From Pseudomonadota bacterium (GTDB taxonomy: Bacteria; Pseudomonadota; Gammaproteobacteria; Burkholderiales; Chitinibacteraceae): DNA of 36,543 bases. The notes below the pieces were generated by a model that was not told where the DNA came from, did not search any database, and saw nothing but the letters and a program-made list of their open reading frames with translations. The translations under genes and the position numbers were made by a program. The first letter of the stretch is position 1; each line of letters opens with the position of its first letter. Positions 8,534 to 15,991 of the stretch are shown here, in pieces. Location of the stretch: contig JAPLQI010000005.1 in the NCBI GenBank assembly GCA_026399755.1, positions 1 to 36,543 of the forward strand. Direction: 5' to 3'.

Positions 8534-9268
8534 ATGATTTTACATAAATTCAAAGATCAAAATGAACTGAATCGCGTTGGTGCTGATTTATTGCTGTCTA
8601 TTGTTCGCACTAAGCCTAATGCGATCTTGGGCATGGCGACAGGCAGCACGCCTGTTGGTATCTACCAAGAAATAGTAAAGACCTACCAGCAAGGTTTGGT
8701 GAGTTTTAAAGAAGTCACCACATTTAATTTGGATGAATACGCGGGTTTACCTGTCACTCATCCTGAATCGTATCGCAGCTTTATGAAAAGTCATTTGTTT
8801 AATCATATCGACATCAAGCCAGAAAATACCTACGTACCGAATGGCAATGCGGATGATTTAGATGAAGAAGGTCGTCGTTATGATGAGCTGATTTATCAAA
8901 AAGGCTTGGTTGATATGCAGATTTTAGGCATTGGCCATAATGGACATATTGGCTTTAATGAGCCTGATGAAGCTTTGTCGCGTTTTACGCATAAAGTGAC
9001 TTTAAAGCCAGAAACACGCGAAGCCAATAAACGCTTCTTTAATAGTATTGATGACGTGCCTACTCATGCATTAACCATGGGTATGGGTTCTATTTTGCAT
9101 GCGAAATCCATTCTGTTAGTGGTTAAAGGTGCAGAAAAAGCAGAAATCCTTGATCGCACATTAAATGGCCCAATCACAACTCAAGTACCAGCGTCATTCT
9201 TGCAAACACATCCACGTGTGATTGTACTGACTGATTGCGATGTAGATTACAAGCGCTCGCATTCTTAA
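8534..9268 (+). CDS. nagB: Glucosamine-6-phosphate deaminase NagB
   Basis: A 244-residue isomerase/deaminase that converts glucosamine 6-phosphate to fructose 6-phosphate and ammonium, the last step of amino-sugar (chitin-derived GlcNAc) breakdown. Visible motifs: GMATGSTPVGIY (phosphate binding), FNLDEYAGL (catalytic Asp) and LGIGHNGHIGFNEP (catalytic His and Glu). It is of the short Bacillus type and lacks the C-terminal allosteric extension of the 266-residue E. coli enzyme. No nagA, nagK or transporter is adjacent, so it stands alone, and it ends at a strong terminator. The coding sequence looks more AT-rich than leuCD, which could reflect different ancestry. Confidence 0.93.
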   Translation: MILHKFKDQNELNRVGADLLLSIVRTKPNAILGMATGSTPVGIYQEIVKTYQQGLVSFKEVTTFNLDEYAGLPVTHPESYRSFMKSHLFNHIDIKPENTYVPNGNADDLDEEGRRYDELIYQKGLVDMQILGIGHNGHIGFNEPDEALSRFTHKVTLKPETREANKRFFNSIDDVPTHALTMGMGSILHAKSILLVVKGAEKAEILDRTLNGPITTQVPASFLQTHPRVIVLTDCDVDYKRSHS

Positions 9269-9300
9269 TCGCGGCCTTCTATTTAGAAGGTGGTATGTAC

Positions 9301-9338
9301 AAAAACACCGAAGGAGCAATCCTGCGGTGTTTTTTTTG
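9301..9338 (+). terminator. Rho-independent terminator after nagB
   Basis: AACACCG pairs with CGGTGTT, an inner AGGA/TCCT stem closes the loop, and a run of eight T follows. It lies 33 bases after the nagB stop. Confidence 0.9.
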
Positions 9339-9366
9339 ATTTAATTAATAGAGCGAAGAGTAAATA

Positions 9367-9888
9367 ATGCGGATTGTTTCTTGTACTTATGCACTGCATG
9401 CTGAGCAGATTCTCTTTATATTTAATGAGGCCATTGCAAGCTCTACAGCGCTTTATGATTACACCCCTCGGCCATTAGCGAGCATGGTGGATTGGTTTGC
9501 TGATAAAGACGCCCATCATTTGCCAGTAATCGGAATTGAAAATGATGCTGGTATTTTATTGGGCTTTGCAACGTATGGTGCATTTCGTGTACGGCCTGCC
9601 TATAAATACTCCATTGAGCATTCGATTTATATCCATCCTGATTATCGTGGGCAAGGTTTGGGTAAAAAATTATTACTACTAATTATTGAAAAAGCCCAAG
9701 AGCAGGGCTATCACACCTTAATTGGTGGAATTGATGCAGAAAACACGGCAAGTATTGCCCTGCACCAGCAGCTGGGCTTTAGCCATGCAGGCACGATTAA
9801 GCAATCGGGATTTAAATTTGGCCGTTGGCTAGATTTAGCATTTTATCAATTGATTTTGTCTACTCCGCAAAATCCGGTAGATGGCTAA
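9367..9888 (+). CDS. GNAT N-acetyltransferase, phosphinothricin/methionine-sulfoximine acetyltransferase-like
   Basis: A 173-residue GCN5-related acetyltransferase. The N-terminal part (NEAIASSTALYDYTPR, then a WFADK segment) and the central EHSIYIHPDYRGQGLGKKLL match the pattern of the PAT/YncA (MddA) subgroup, which acetylates phosphinothricin, methionine sulfoximine or similar amino acids. The acetyl-CoA pyrophosphate loop is RGQGLG, and the C-terminal part has the usual ENTASIALHQQLGF helix. It sits after the nagB terminator with its own start. The true substrate cannot be read from sequence, and antibiotic resistance should not be assumed. Confidence 0.85.
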   Translation: MRIVSCTYALHAEQILFIFNEAIASSTALYDYTPRPLASMVDWFADKDAHHLPVIGIENDAGILLGFATYGAFRVRPAYKYSIEHSIYIHPDYRGQGLGKKLLLLIIEKAQEQGYHTLIGGIDAENTASIALHQQLGFSHAGTIKQSGFKFGRWLDLAFYQLILSTPQNPVDG

Positions 9889-9939
9889 TTAGAAGTACTT
9901 AGGATAAGTTCGAAATAGCATCTGGTATGACTTATCAAA

Positions 9940-10016
9940 TCGTCATCCCAGAATGGTTTTATCGGGGATCAAGTAGCGCCGCTGGCTTTCCGCCTAAAGC
10001 ACGCGGGAATGACGAC
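9940..10016. repeat. GTCATCCC/GGGAATGAC inverted-repeat intergenic element
   Basis: The end TCGTCATCCC is matched in inverse by GGGAATGACGA about 55 bases later, with GC-rich inner segments. The form resembles the widespread proteobacterial intergenic repeat beginning CGTCATTCCCGCG. No other copy is obvious in this window. Confidence 0.55.
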
Positions 10017-10063
10017 ATTTCGTAGCTGGAAGTGAACATGTGCCAAGCCATAAAGGATTTAGA

Positions 10064-10564
10064 TTGAAAAAGATTTTATTGCTGAGTATTTTAGTTTTAA
10101 GTGCGTGTAGCTCTACGCCAACGCGCACTAAAGTGCCTTATTCTGCCTCTAAATCCTTGAATAATATTCAAGCGAGCGGCGCTGGTCGCGAGATTGTGAT
10201 GTATGCGCTGGGCCTATTGGATGTGAGCTATCAATTTGGCGGCAATAATCCTGAGGCAGGCTTGGATTGCAGTGGGATGGTGAGCTTTGTATTCAAAAAC
10301 GCCGTGGGTGCGGTGCTGCCGCATAATGCCGCGCAAATCGCCAGCCTAGCTCGCCCTGTGCCCACCGATCAATTGCAGGCGGGGGACCTCGTGTTTTTTA
10401 ATACACTAGGCCGCTCGTTCTCGCATATGGGGATTTACTTGGGCGATGGGCGCTTTATTCATGCGCCTTCGTCTAAAGGGAAGATTAGGGTGGAATCGAT
10501 GTCCAGCCCTTACTTTGCACAACGCTTTGAGGGCGGGCGTAGTCTGCTTGCGCAAAATCCTTGA
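10064..10564 (+). CDS. NlpC/P60-family lipoprotein (predicted peptidoglycan endopeptidase)
   Basis: A 166-residue lipoprotein with a C-terminal NlpC/P60 cysteine peptidase domain, predicted to cut D-Glu-meso-DAP type links in peptide stems. The start is judged to be TTG at 10064 (MKKILLL): AAGGA lies six bases upstream and the signal peptide then has normal form, whereas the longer GTG frame at 10040 has no binding site. The lipobox LSAC puts the lipidated Cys at residue 15. The catalytic triad is Cys69 (DCSGM), His121 (SHMGIYL) and His133 (FIHAPS). Length and layout resemble Spr/MepS-type single-domain enzymes. It is convergent with flgN. Confidence 0.9.
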   Translation: MKKILLLSILVLSACSSTPTRTKVPYSASKSLNNIQASGAGREIVMYALGLLDVSYQFGGNNPEAGLDCSGMVSFVFKNAVGAVLPHNAAQIASLARPVPTDQLQAGDLVFFNTLGRSFSHMGIYLGDGRFIHAPSSKGKIRVESMSSPYFAQRFEGGRSLLAQNP

Positions 10565-10575
10565 GTGTTTGCTTA

Positions 10576-11040
10576 TTAGGCCAGATCGCGCCGCTGCCCT
10601 TGTGGAAGTGAGGTCAATTTGCCATCGGGTGCGTAAAGAGGGCTGTTATGGCTGGCATCTAAAACTTGCTGCATAAAGCCATTGATCAGCTGCTGACGAA
10701 CTTCAATTAATTTGCCATTGCTGTTATTGAATGCAGCGGCTTGGCGGGTGTTTTCTAATAATAAATGCCACTCTGTTAATGCGCTGGGGTGCTGCTTCGT
10801 AAACCAAGCATCAATATCACTCTGAGGACTAATTCCTTGCGCGCTAAAGTATTGGCTGAGTGCTTGCCCTGCTTGCTCTGCTTCGAGTGCAGAGGCTTGT
10901 TTTTTTGTGGTCAGCAGGACTAATGAATCGAGTTGATTGGATACCAAAAAGCTTTGTTCTTCTTGAAGCAGGCCAAGTAGCGTATGCATACTGCTGCTTG
11001 CTTGTTGAAGCAGCCCATCTAAAGGCTCTATCGTTGTCAT
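10576..11040 (-). CDS. flgN: FlgN-type flagellar chaperone
   Basis: A 154-residue, mostly helical protein immediately downstream of flgM. It has the FlgN look: an N-terminal long helix (LDGLLQQASSSMHTLLGLLQ followed by EEQSFL) and a Gln-rich middle, ending in a Tyr-rich tail (LYAPDGKLTSL) typical of betaproteobacterial FlgN. FlgN is the cytoplasmic export chaperone for the hook-filament junction proteins FlgK and FlgL. The ATG at 11040 is one base from the flgM stop, so the pair is an operon. Sequence conservation in this family is low, so much of the confidence comes from the neighbour. Confidence 0.85.
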   Translation of the reverse strand: MTTIEPLDGLLQQASSSMHTLLGLLQEEQSFLVSNQLDSLVLLTTKKQASALEAEQAGQALSQYFSAQGISPQSDIDAWFTKQHPSALTEWHLLLENTRQAAAFNNSNGKLIEVRQQLINGFMQQVLDASHNSPLYAPDGKLTSLPQGQRRDLA

Positions 11041-11041
11041 T

Positions 11042-11326
11042 TTACTTGCCTAGAAGTTCTTGCGCGCTCTGAATAATCTTGCCCGCAATGGCGTCAGTAC
11101 GCACCGTGAAGCGGCCTTCGCTGATGGCTTTTTTGAGCGATTCAACGCGCTCAGCATCAAATGTAGGTTTGCTGCTTTGCTCAATTTGGCTGAGTTTAGC
11201 TGCCAGCGGATTGATGGTGACGCTGTCCGAGCTGCTGCGTTCAGTGTTGGCTGAATTATTGGGTGCTACGCGGTCATTGCTGCGGGTGAGCGCAGGATTG
11301 AGAGGTTTTGATTGGTCGATTTTCAT
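11042..11326 (-). CDS. flgM: FlgM, anti-sigma-28 factor
   Basis: A 94-residue small protein with an N-terminal disordered Ser/Asn-rich half and a C-terminal half of FlgM form (about residues 58-93: FDAERVESLKKAISEGRF, TVRTDAIAGKII, then SAQELL). FlgM binds and holds FliA (sigma-28) until the hook-basal body is complete, when it is secreted. AAGGATG upstream of the ATG gives a binding site. A sigma-28 promoter lies about 58 bases upstream, so the gene is fed back by the factor it restrains. flgA, often next to flgM, is not present here. Confidence 0.92.
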   Translation of the reverse strand: MKIDQSKPLNPALTRSNDRVAPNNSANTERSSSDSVTINPLAAKLSQIEQSSKPTFDAERVESLKKAISEGRFTVRTDAIAGKIIQSAQELLGK

Positions 11327-11383
11327 GGTATTTCATCCTTCGTCACTGGCCAGTGTGACTTGCTAATTCAGTCATTATGCCAA

Positions 11384-11410
11384 GTATCGACGCAATTCGT
11401 GAAAACTTTA
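11384..11410 (-). promoter_or_regulatory. Sigma-28 (FliA) promoter of flgMN
   Basis: Read on the minus strand: TAAAGTTT, 11 bases, GTCGATAC. The -35 box is identical to the FliA consensus TAAAGTTT, the spacing is the ideal 11, and the -10 box matches GCCGATAA at six of eight positions. It lies just upstream of flgM in the right direction. Confidence 0.88.
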
Positions 11411-11575
11411 GCACATCTTTTATATATAAGGTGGCTCTAATGTGTTTTTATTGTATTGCTTTGTTTTTATTTCACGATTGAACATGCTTAAGGCATTATA
11501 TGCCACCGATTGCTTAAACTAATTCCTGTGTGTCATTTTATAAAATGGATGGCACACCCACAACGGGGCTATTGA

Positions 11576-13585
11576 ATGAAACAACAGTTTGCTTTAACTC
11601 TTATTGCTGCAACTTTAGTGTTTGGCGCACAGGCTGCAAGCTATTCTGGGCTGGATGCAGGGCGTTTTGATCCAAGCGTTCGAGTGCAAGATGATTTGTA
11701 TCATGCGGTAAATGGCAATTGGTTGAAAAATACTGAAATCCCTAGTGATAAGCCTTCGCATGGCGCGTTTCTTATTTTAAGAGATCTCTCTGAAGCACAA
11801 GTTCGCTCTATTGTTGAAACGGCCGCAAGCCAAAATGGTGCGCCAGGCACAGCACTTAAAAAAGTCGGTGATTTATATCAAAGCTATATGAACGAAGCCT
11901 TGGTAGAGCAGCGCGGCTTAGCGCCTTTGCAAGCAAATTTTGCCGCCATTGCCGCGATTAATGATCAGAAAGCATTAGCTGGGCAATTGGCTCAGCTGAG
12001 TAAAGCAGGCCTCTATGCGCCTTTAGGTATTTATGTTGGGCAAGATGAAAAAAACTCAACGGCCTATATTGTGAATGTGTATCAATCGGGCCTAAGCTTG
12101 CCTGATCGAGATTATTATTTGAAATCCGATGAAAAGTTTATTGCTGCGCGTAAAGCCTTAAGTACTTATTTTGAAAATTTATTAAAATTGTCTGGTGAAA
12201 CTCAGGTCGATGTTGCGTCTTTACTGGCACTGGAGACTGCGCTGGCTCAGGCGCAGTGGACCAAAGTAGATAATCGTAATCCGCAAAAAACCTATAATAA
12301 AAAATCATTGGCTGAATTGAAAAAACTAGCTCCAGATTTTGCATGGGATGAATATTGGCAAGCAATGGGCATCGCCAATCAATCAGGGCCAGTCATCGTT
12401 TCTCAGCCTAGTTATATTAAAGCAATGAGTGAAATACTCGCAAAAACGCCATTAGCCACAGTAAAAGTATGGCTTAAATTTAAAGTATTAGATCAATACG
12501 CCAATGCCTTGCCTAAGGCCTATGCCGATCTAGCTTTTGATTTTCATGGTAAAGCCCTGTCGGGTGTGCCAGAGCAAAAGCCGCGTTGGAAAAAAGCCAT
12601 TGCTGCTACAAGTAGTAGCTTAGGTGAAGCGGTAGGCGAATTATATGTTGCCAAGCATTTTACGCCAGCAGCAAAAGCTAAAATGGATGTGATGGTAAAC
12701 AATCTATTGGCATCTTATCGCAGCTCAATTAAAGATCTGACTTGGATGAGCGCAGCAACCAAGGTAAAAGCGCAAGAAAAACTATCTAAATTTACCGTAA
12801 AAATTGGCTATCCAGATCAGTGGATTGATTACAGCGCATTAGAAATTAAAGCCGATGATTTATTGGGTAATTTACAACGTGCCCAGTTGTTTTCTAGCGC
12901 ACGTGAGCTAAATAAACTAGGCAAACCCATTGATCGTAAAGAATGGGGAATGACGCCACAAACCGTTAATGCTTATTACAACCCCAGTATGAATGAAATT
13001 GTTTTCCCTGCCGCTATTTTACAAGCCCCATTTTTTGATCCAAATGCAGATGATGCGGTGAATTACGGCGCAATTGGCGGCGTCATTGGCCATGAAATAT
13101 CACATGGCTTTGATGACCAAGGTAGCCAATATGATGGCGATGGTAATTTAAAAAATTGGTGGGGCAAGCAAGATGACAAAGCATTTAAAGCGCTCACCAG
13201 CAAATTAGTCGCCCAATACGATGCTTACGAGCCTCTTCCTGGTAAGCATGTAAACGGCCAACTCACTTTGGGTGAGAATATCGCCGATTTATCGGGCCTT
13301 GCGGTGGCGCATAAAGCCTATTTGTTGTCATTAGGCGGCAAGCCCGCAGCCAAAATTGACGGGCGCACCGGCGAGCAGCGTTTCTTCCTTGGTTGGAGCC
13401 AAGTATGGGCCAGCAAAATGCGCGAACCCATGACCCTGCAAATGCTACTAACCGACCCCCACAGCCCCGGCCAATTCCGCGCCAATGGCGCAGCGGTGAA
13501 TAGCGATGCTTTCTATAAAGCCTTTAACGTAAAAGAAGGCGATGGCATGTATAAACCGGCCAAAGAGCGTATCCGTATCTGGTAA
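11576..13585 (+). CDS. M13-family zinc metallopeptidase (PepO/neprilysin-like)
   Basis: A 669-residue peptidase with a signal peptide (cut near AQAAS, residue 20) and the two-part M13 layout: a helical N-terminal half (PDRDYYL motif, about residue 172) and a C-terminal catalytic half. Zinc ligands and catalytic residues are in the HEISH motif (His506, Glu507, His510) and ENIADLSG (Glu567, with Asp571). VNAYYNPSMNEIVFPAAILQ is the usual substrate-cleft NAYY segment, and the protein ends in a tryptophan after RIRIW, as in the family. It is expected to cut small peptides in the periplasm or outside. It is a single gene with its own terminator. Confidence 0.94.
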   Translation: MKQQFALTLIAATLVFGAQAASYSGLDAGRFDPSVRVQDDLYHAVNGNWLKNTEIPSDKPSHGAFLILRDLSEAQVRSIVETAASQNGAPGTALKKVGDLYQSYMNEALVEQRGLAPLQANFAAIAAINDQKALAGQLAQLSKAGLYAPLGIYVGQDEKNSTAYIVNVYQSGLSLPDRDYYLKSDEKFIAARKALSTYFENLLKLSGETQVDVASLLALETALAQAQWTKVDNRNPQKTYNKKSLAELKKLAPDFAWDEYWQAMGIANQSGPVIVSQPSYIKAMSEILAKTPLATVKVWLKFKVLDQYANALPKAYADLAFDFHGKALSGVPEQKPRWKKAIAATSSSLGEAVGELYVAKHFTPAAKAKMDVMVNNLLASYRSSIKDLTWMSAATKVKAQEKLSKFTVKIGYPDQWIDYSALEIKADDLLGNLQRAQLFSSARELNKLGKPIDRKEWGMTPQTVNAYYNPSMNEIVFPAAILQAPFFDPNADDAVNYGAIGGVIGHEISHGFDDQGSQYDGDGNLKNWWGKQDDKAFKALTSKLVAQYDAYEPLPGKHVNGQLTLGENIADLSGLAVAHKAYLLSLGGKPAAKIDGRTGEQRFFLGWSQVWASKMREPMTLQMLLTDPHSPGQFRANGAAVNSDAFYKAFNVKEGDGMYKPAKERIRIW

Positions 13586-13611
13586 TATATCTGGAAGAAA
13601 TTGCTTGAAAT

Positions 13612-13641
13612 AAGGCGCTGAGTGATCTCGGCGCCTTTTTT
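13612..13641 (+). terminator. Rho-independent terminator after the M13 peptidase gene
   Basis: AAGGCGC and GCGCCTT form a stem with an inner CTGAG/CTCGG pairing, followed by six T. Confidence 0.88.
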
Positions 13642-13980
13642 GGTTTTACGTATGGCCGGATTAGTTAATAACTCCAAGCGCATTTACGCATGATGATTTA
13701 CAAGCTCTTGCACGAAGCCCTCAATGTATCCACAAGTGCATCTTCACTTTCGTGAACCTGAACGAGTGATGTGATCACACGCGGCAATCTCGCCCCAAAG
13801 CACTTGCCCTGTTTTTGTTCCGATCGCATTTCAATGTGCACGCACCCCTTTATAAAGTCGTGCTCTAAGTGCGGAAGCGCACAGACCCAAGTTCATGGTT
13901 GGCTTAACTTGAGATTGGCATCGTCGCACTACGCGATACCGATGTCACATTAGGAATTAAACTCTTGACTGGAGATAAAC
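13642..13980. other. Intergenic region before the PRC-barrel gene
   Basis: No convincing gene. A 60-codon frame at 13771-13953 lacks a binding site and any family look. A perfect 10-base palindrome TGTGATCACA lies at 13770-13779, and a GTATCCACA site resembling a DnaA box (eight of nine) lies near 13728. The CTGGAG before 13981 is the likely ribosome-binding site of the PRC-barrel gene. Confidence 0.5.
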
Positions 13981-14406
13981 ATGAATTACACAGACCGTGA
14001 TGTTTATGGCATGTATAAGGACAAAAGTGGCACTAACGCTGGCCCCGGGCCTGCGCTGATGGGGGCCAACACTCTTGTTGATAACAATGTATACAATCAG
14101 CAAGACGAGGATTTGGGGCAGATCAAAGAGATTATGCTTGATGTGGCTTCCGGTCGTATTGCCTATGCAGTTCTGTCTTTTGGCGGGCTTCTTGGTATGG
14201 GCACGAAGTTCTTTGCCGTGCCATGGGGCGCGTTGGAACTCGATCCAGTAAACAAGCGCTTCGTTCTGAACGTGAATAAAGATCGGCTCGATAAAGCCCC
14301 AGGTTTTGATAAGGACAATTGGCCGAACATGGCTGATGCCACATGGGAGCAGAGCATCCATGCTTACTATGGGACAGAGCCCGGTTCATTTCTGAATCGT
14401 AAGTAA
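13981..14406 (+). CDS. PRC-barrel domain protein
   Basis: A 141-residue soluble protein with one PRC-barrel domain (about residues 28-100): LVDNNVYNQQDEDLGQIKEI, then MLDVASGRIAYAVLSFGG and KFFAVPWGALELDP. The C-terminal part (WEQSIHAYYG) matches stand-alone PRC-barrel proteins frequent in soil and water proteobacteria, where they are often found near general-stress genes. PRC barrels bind other proteins or RNA; the partner here is unknown. GGAG seven bases upstream supports the start. It is followed by a GC-rich hairpin and then by a membrane protein gene on the same strand. Flanking bases and codons look different from leucine and flagellar genes nearby, so lateral gain is possible. Confidence 0.85.
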   Translation: MNYTDRDVYGMYKDKSGTNAGPGPALMGANTLVDNNVYNQQDEDLGQIKEIMLDVASGRIAYAVLSFGGLLGMGTKFFAVPWGALELDPVNKRFVLNVNKDRLDKAPGFDKDNWPNMADATWEQSIHAYYGTEPGSFLNRK

Positions 14407-14411
14407 AGCAA

Positions 14412-14434
14412 ATCGCCCACGTCATGTGGGCGAT
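14412..14434 (+). terminator. Perfect hairpin after the PRC-barrel gene
   Basis: ATCGCCCAC pairs exactly with GTGGGCGAT around a five-base loop, six bases after the stop. There is no T run, so it may be a weak terminator or an RNA 3'-end protecting structure. Confidence 0.55.
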
Positions 14435-14726
14435 CATTGCTGATAATTTGGCAACAAGTTCATTACCAAGGTCCAAGGTGATGCAATATCGCCAGCATCA
14501 TCAATACACCGTTACAGCGCATAAGTTGTTGGCAGCACGAGCAGCTGGCCTTATATGCAGTCTTGTTTGGATCGGTAATCTAAATCAAAAAACAGTTAGA
14601 AACTAAAAATGGATCGGCAATTGAAGTGGCCGAGGCCGTGCAAGTGCTGCGGCTGCCCCGATGTTAGATATCGATCCATTTAGAATGATTTCCTAGCATA
14701 TGAAATAGTCAAAAAAAGGATGCATC
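14435..14726. other. Intergenic region with a long-range inverted repeat
   Basis: No supported gene. AAATGGATCG (14607-14616) and CGATCCATTT (14672-14681) form a perfect 10-base inverted repeat about 55 bases apart, enclosing GC-rich sequence, shortly before the membrane protein gene at 14727. AAAAGGATG before 14727 provides a ribosome-binding site. Confidence 0.45.
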
Positions 14727-15629
14727 ATGGAAGCCCAGCCACTCGCACCAAATAGCCTCCTTGCCGATTCAACTATGGTCGATAGCCAAGCCTCTGGCGT
14801 TGCTTGGGGGGCTGTATTTGCAGGGGCCGCCGTAGCTGCAGCGCTGTCGTTTATCCTCTTGATTTTAGGTGTTGGTCTTGGTTTGTCATCCATCTCGCCT
14901 TACTCCTATAACGCAAGCCCAATGGGTTTGCCGACGATCGCTTGGCTTGTGTTTATACAACTGGCGGCGTCTGGTGTCGGAGGGTATATAGCGGGTCGCT
15001 TACGTGTGAAATGGGCCGGTGTACAGCGCGATGAGGTTCATTTTCGTGATACCGCGCATGGCCTCTTGGCTTGGGCACTTGCAACATTAGTGACCGTCGC
15101 AGTTCTCGCTGGTGGCGCACGTGCGGTTTTGAGTGGCGCCATTGAGGCCGGAGTAAGCGCACCCTCGCTCGCCACCCATACACAAAGCATGGGCCGATCC
15201 GATCTGGAGCAATCTATTTATTCAAGCGAATATTTTGCAGGTGTGATGTTACGTTCAAACGCCACAGCGCCTGTGTCGGATTCATTGCACGCCGAGGTTG
15301 GCGCTCTACTAAGGAGCGGCGTGCTGTCAGAGGGGATTAGCCCTGAAGATCGCGCCTATCTTGGCCAATTGATAGCAAAGCGTTCTGGTCTTGGCCAAGT
15401 CGATGCAGAGCATAGAGTCGATGAAATCTATGCGCGTGCCGTCAAAGCGTCTGTAGATGTTAGAGCTAAGAGCAAGGCAATGGCCGAAGAGGCGCGCAAG
15501 ACGGCCGCACATTCAGCTCTGTGGATGTTCGTCGCACTTCTCTTAGGTGCATTTATCGCCAGCCTTTCGGCCACCTTTGGTGGGCGAGCTCGTGACCATG
15601 ATCGCGCTATCTTGCGCTCACTTCTGTAA
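14727..15629 (+). CDS. Four-helix membrane protein of unknown function
   Basis: A 300-residue protein I cannot place in a named family. Hydrophobic helices are visible at about residues 27-52 (WGAVFAGAAVAAALSFILL), 72-92 (AWLVFIQLAASGVGGYIAG), 112-135 (LLAWALATLVTVAVLAGGA) and 265-285 (WMFVALLLGAFIASLSATFGG shortened here to ALLLGAFIASLSATFGG). Between helices 3 and 4 is a soluble part of about 130 residues, rich in Ala, Ser and charged residues, probably helical. The first helix pair, with GVAWGAVFAGAAVAAALS, resembles glycine-zipper-like segments seen in many uncharacterised proteobacterial membrane proteins. It lies between a PRC-barrel gene and a 23-residue membrane peptide on the same strand. 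Function unknown. Confidence 0.8.
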   Translation: MEAQPLAPNSLLADSTMVDSQASGVAWGAVFAGAAVAAALSFILLILGVGLGLSSISPYSYNASPMGLPTIAWLVFIQLAASGVGGYIAGRLRVKWAGVQRDEVHFRDTAHGLLAWALATLVTVAVLAGGARAVLSGAIEAGVSAPSLATHTQSMGRSDLEQSIYSSEYFAGVMLRSNATAPVSDSLHAEVGALLRSGVLSEGISPEDRAYLGQLIAKRSGLGQVDAEHRVDEIYARAVKASVDVRAKSKAMAEEARKTAAHSALWMFVALLLGAFIASLSATFGGRARDHDRAILRSLL

Positions 15630-15646
15630 GTCTTCTGGAGAAAACC

Positions 15647-15718
15647 ATGCGTTCAATCCTTCTTCTTATACTTGGCGTGCCCATTCCTATCATTATTTTG
15701 ATTGCTATATTGATGTAA
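15647..15718 (+). CDS. 23-residue hydrophobic membrane peptide
   Basis: A very short gene starting at ATG 15647, 17 bases after the stop of the membrane protein, with CTGGAG eight bases upstream. The product begins MRSILLLILGVPIPIIILI and ends AILM: a single transmembrane helix with a basic start and a central GVPIP kink. Peptides with the form M-R-x-(I/L)-LLLI-(L/I)-G-(V/I)-P-(I/L)-P are, as I recall, found as tiny hypothetical proteins in many proteobacteria, often beside stress-type membrane proteins. The good binding site, spacing and pattern make it likely to be translated, but no product has been shown here. Confidence 0.65.
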   Translation: MRSILLLILGVPIPIIILIAILM

Positions 15719-15849
15719 TTATTTTGGCAAGATCCTTAAAAAGAATCACGCCATGACAGGAACAATTAAAACGGCGAGGATAAAGAGGCCACATGCGTAT
15801 CTGACGTTTTGATGGCCACTTTTTGCCAAGGAAAACTGAAAACCAAATG

Positions 15850-15877
15850 AAAAACTGGGGTCCGGCCCCAGTTTTTT
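15850..15877. terminator. Bidirectional rho-independent terminator
   Basis: AAAACTGGGG pairs with CCCCAGTTTT around a short TCCGG loop, with A and T runs on both sides. It can end transcripts from the membrane-peptide side (plus) and from the binding-protein gene (minus). Further weaker hairpins flank it: AGCCAGCCC/GGGCTGGCT at 15885-15918 and CCCCGA/TCGGGG at 15948-15968. Confidence 0.85.
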
Positions 15878-15991
15878 GTCTTTTAGCCAGCCCATAAAGC
15901 GAGCAATTGGGGCTGGCTATTCATGCATTATTTATAGCTAACCGCAACCCCGATAAAAGTATTCGGGGATAGAGATTTAATCAGCACTGCT

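Noticed and set aside
13770-13779. TGTGATCACA palindrome as a CRP site
   Set aside because: CRP sites need a six-base spacer between TGTGA and TCACA; here the halves abut.
13771-13953. 60-codon frame upstream of the PRC-barrel gene
   Set aside because: No binding site, unusual Cys/His-rich composition without motif spacing of a zinc protein.
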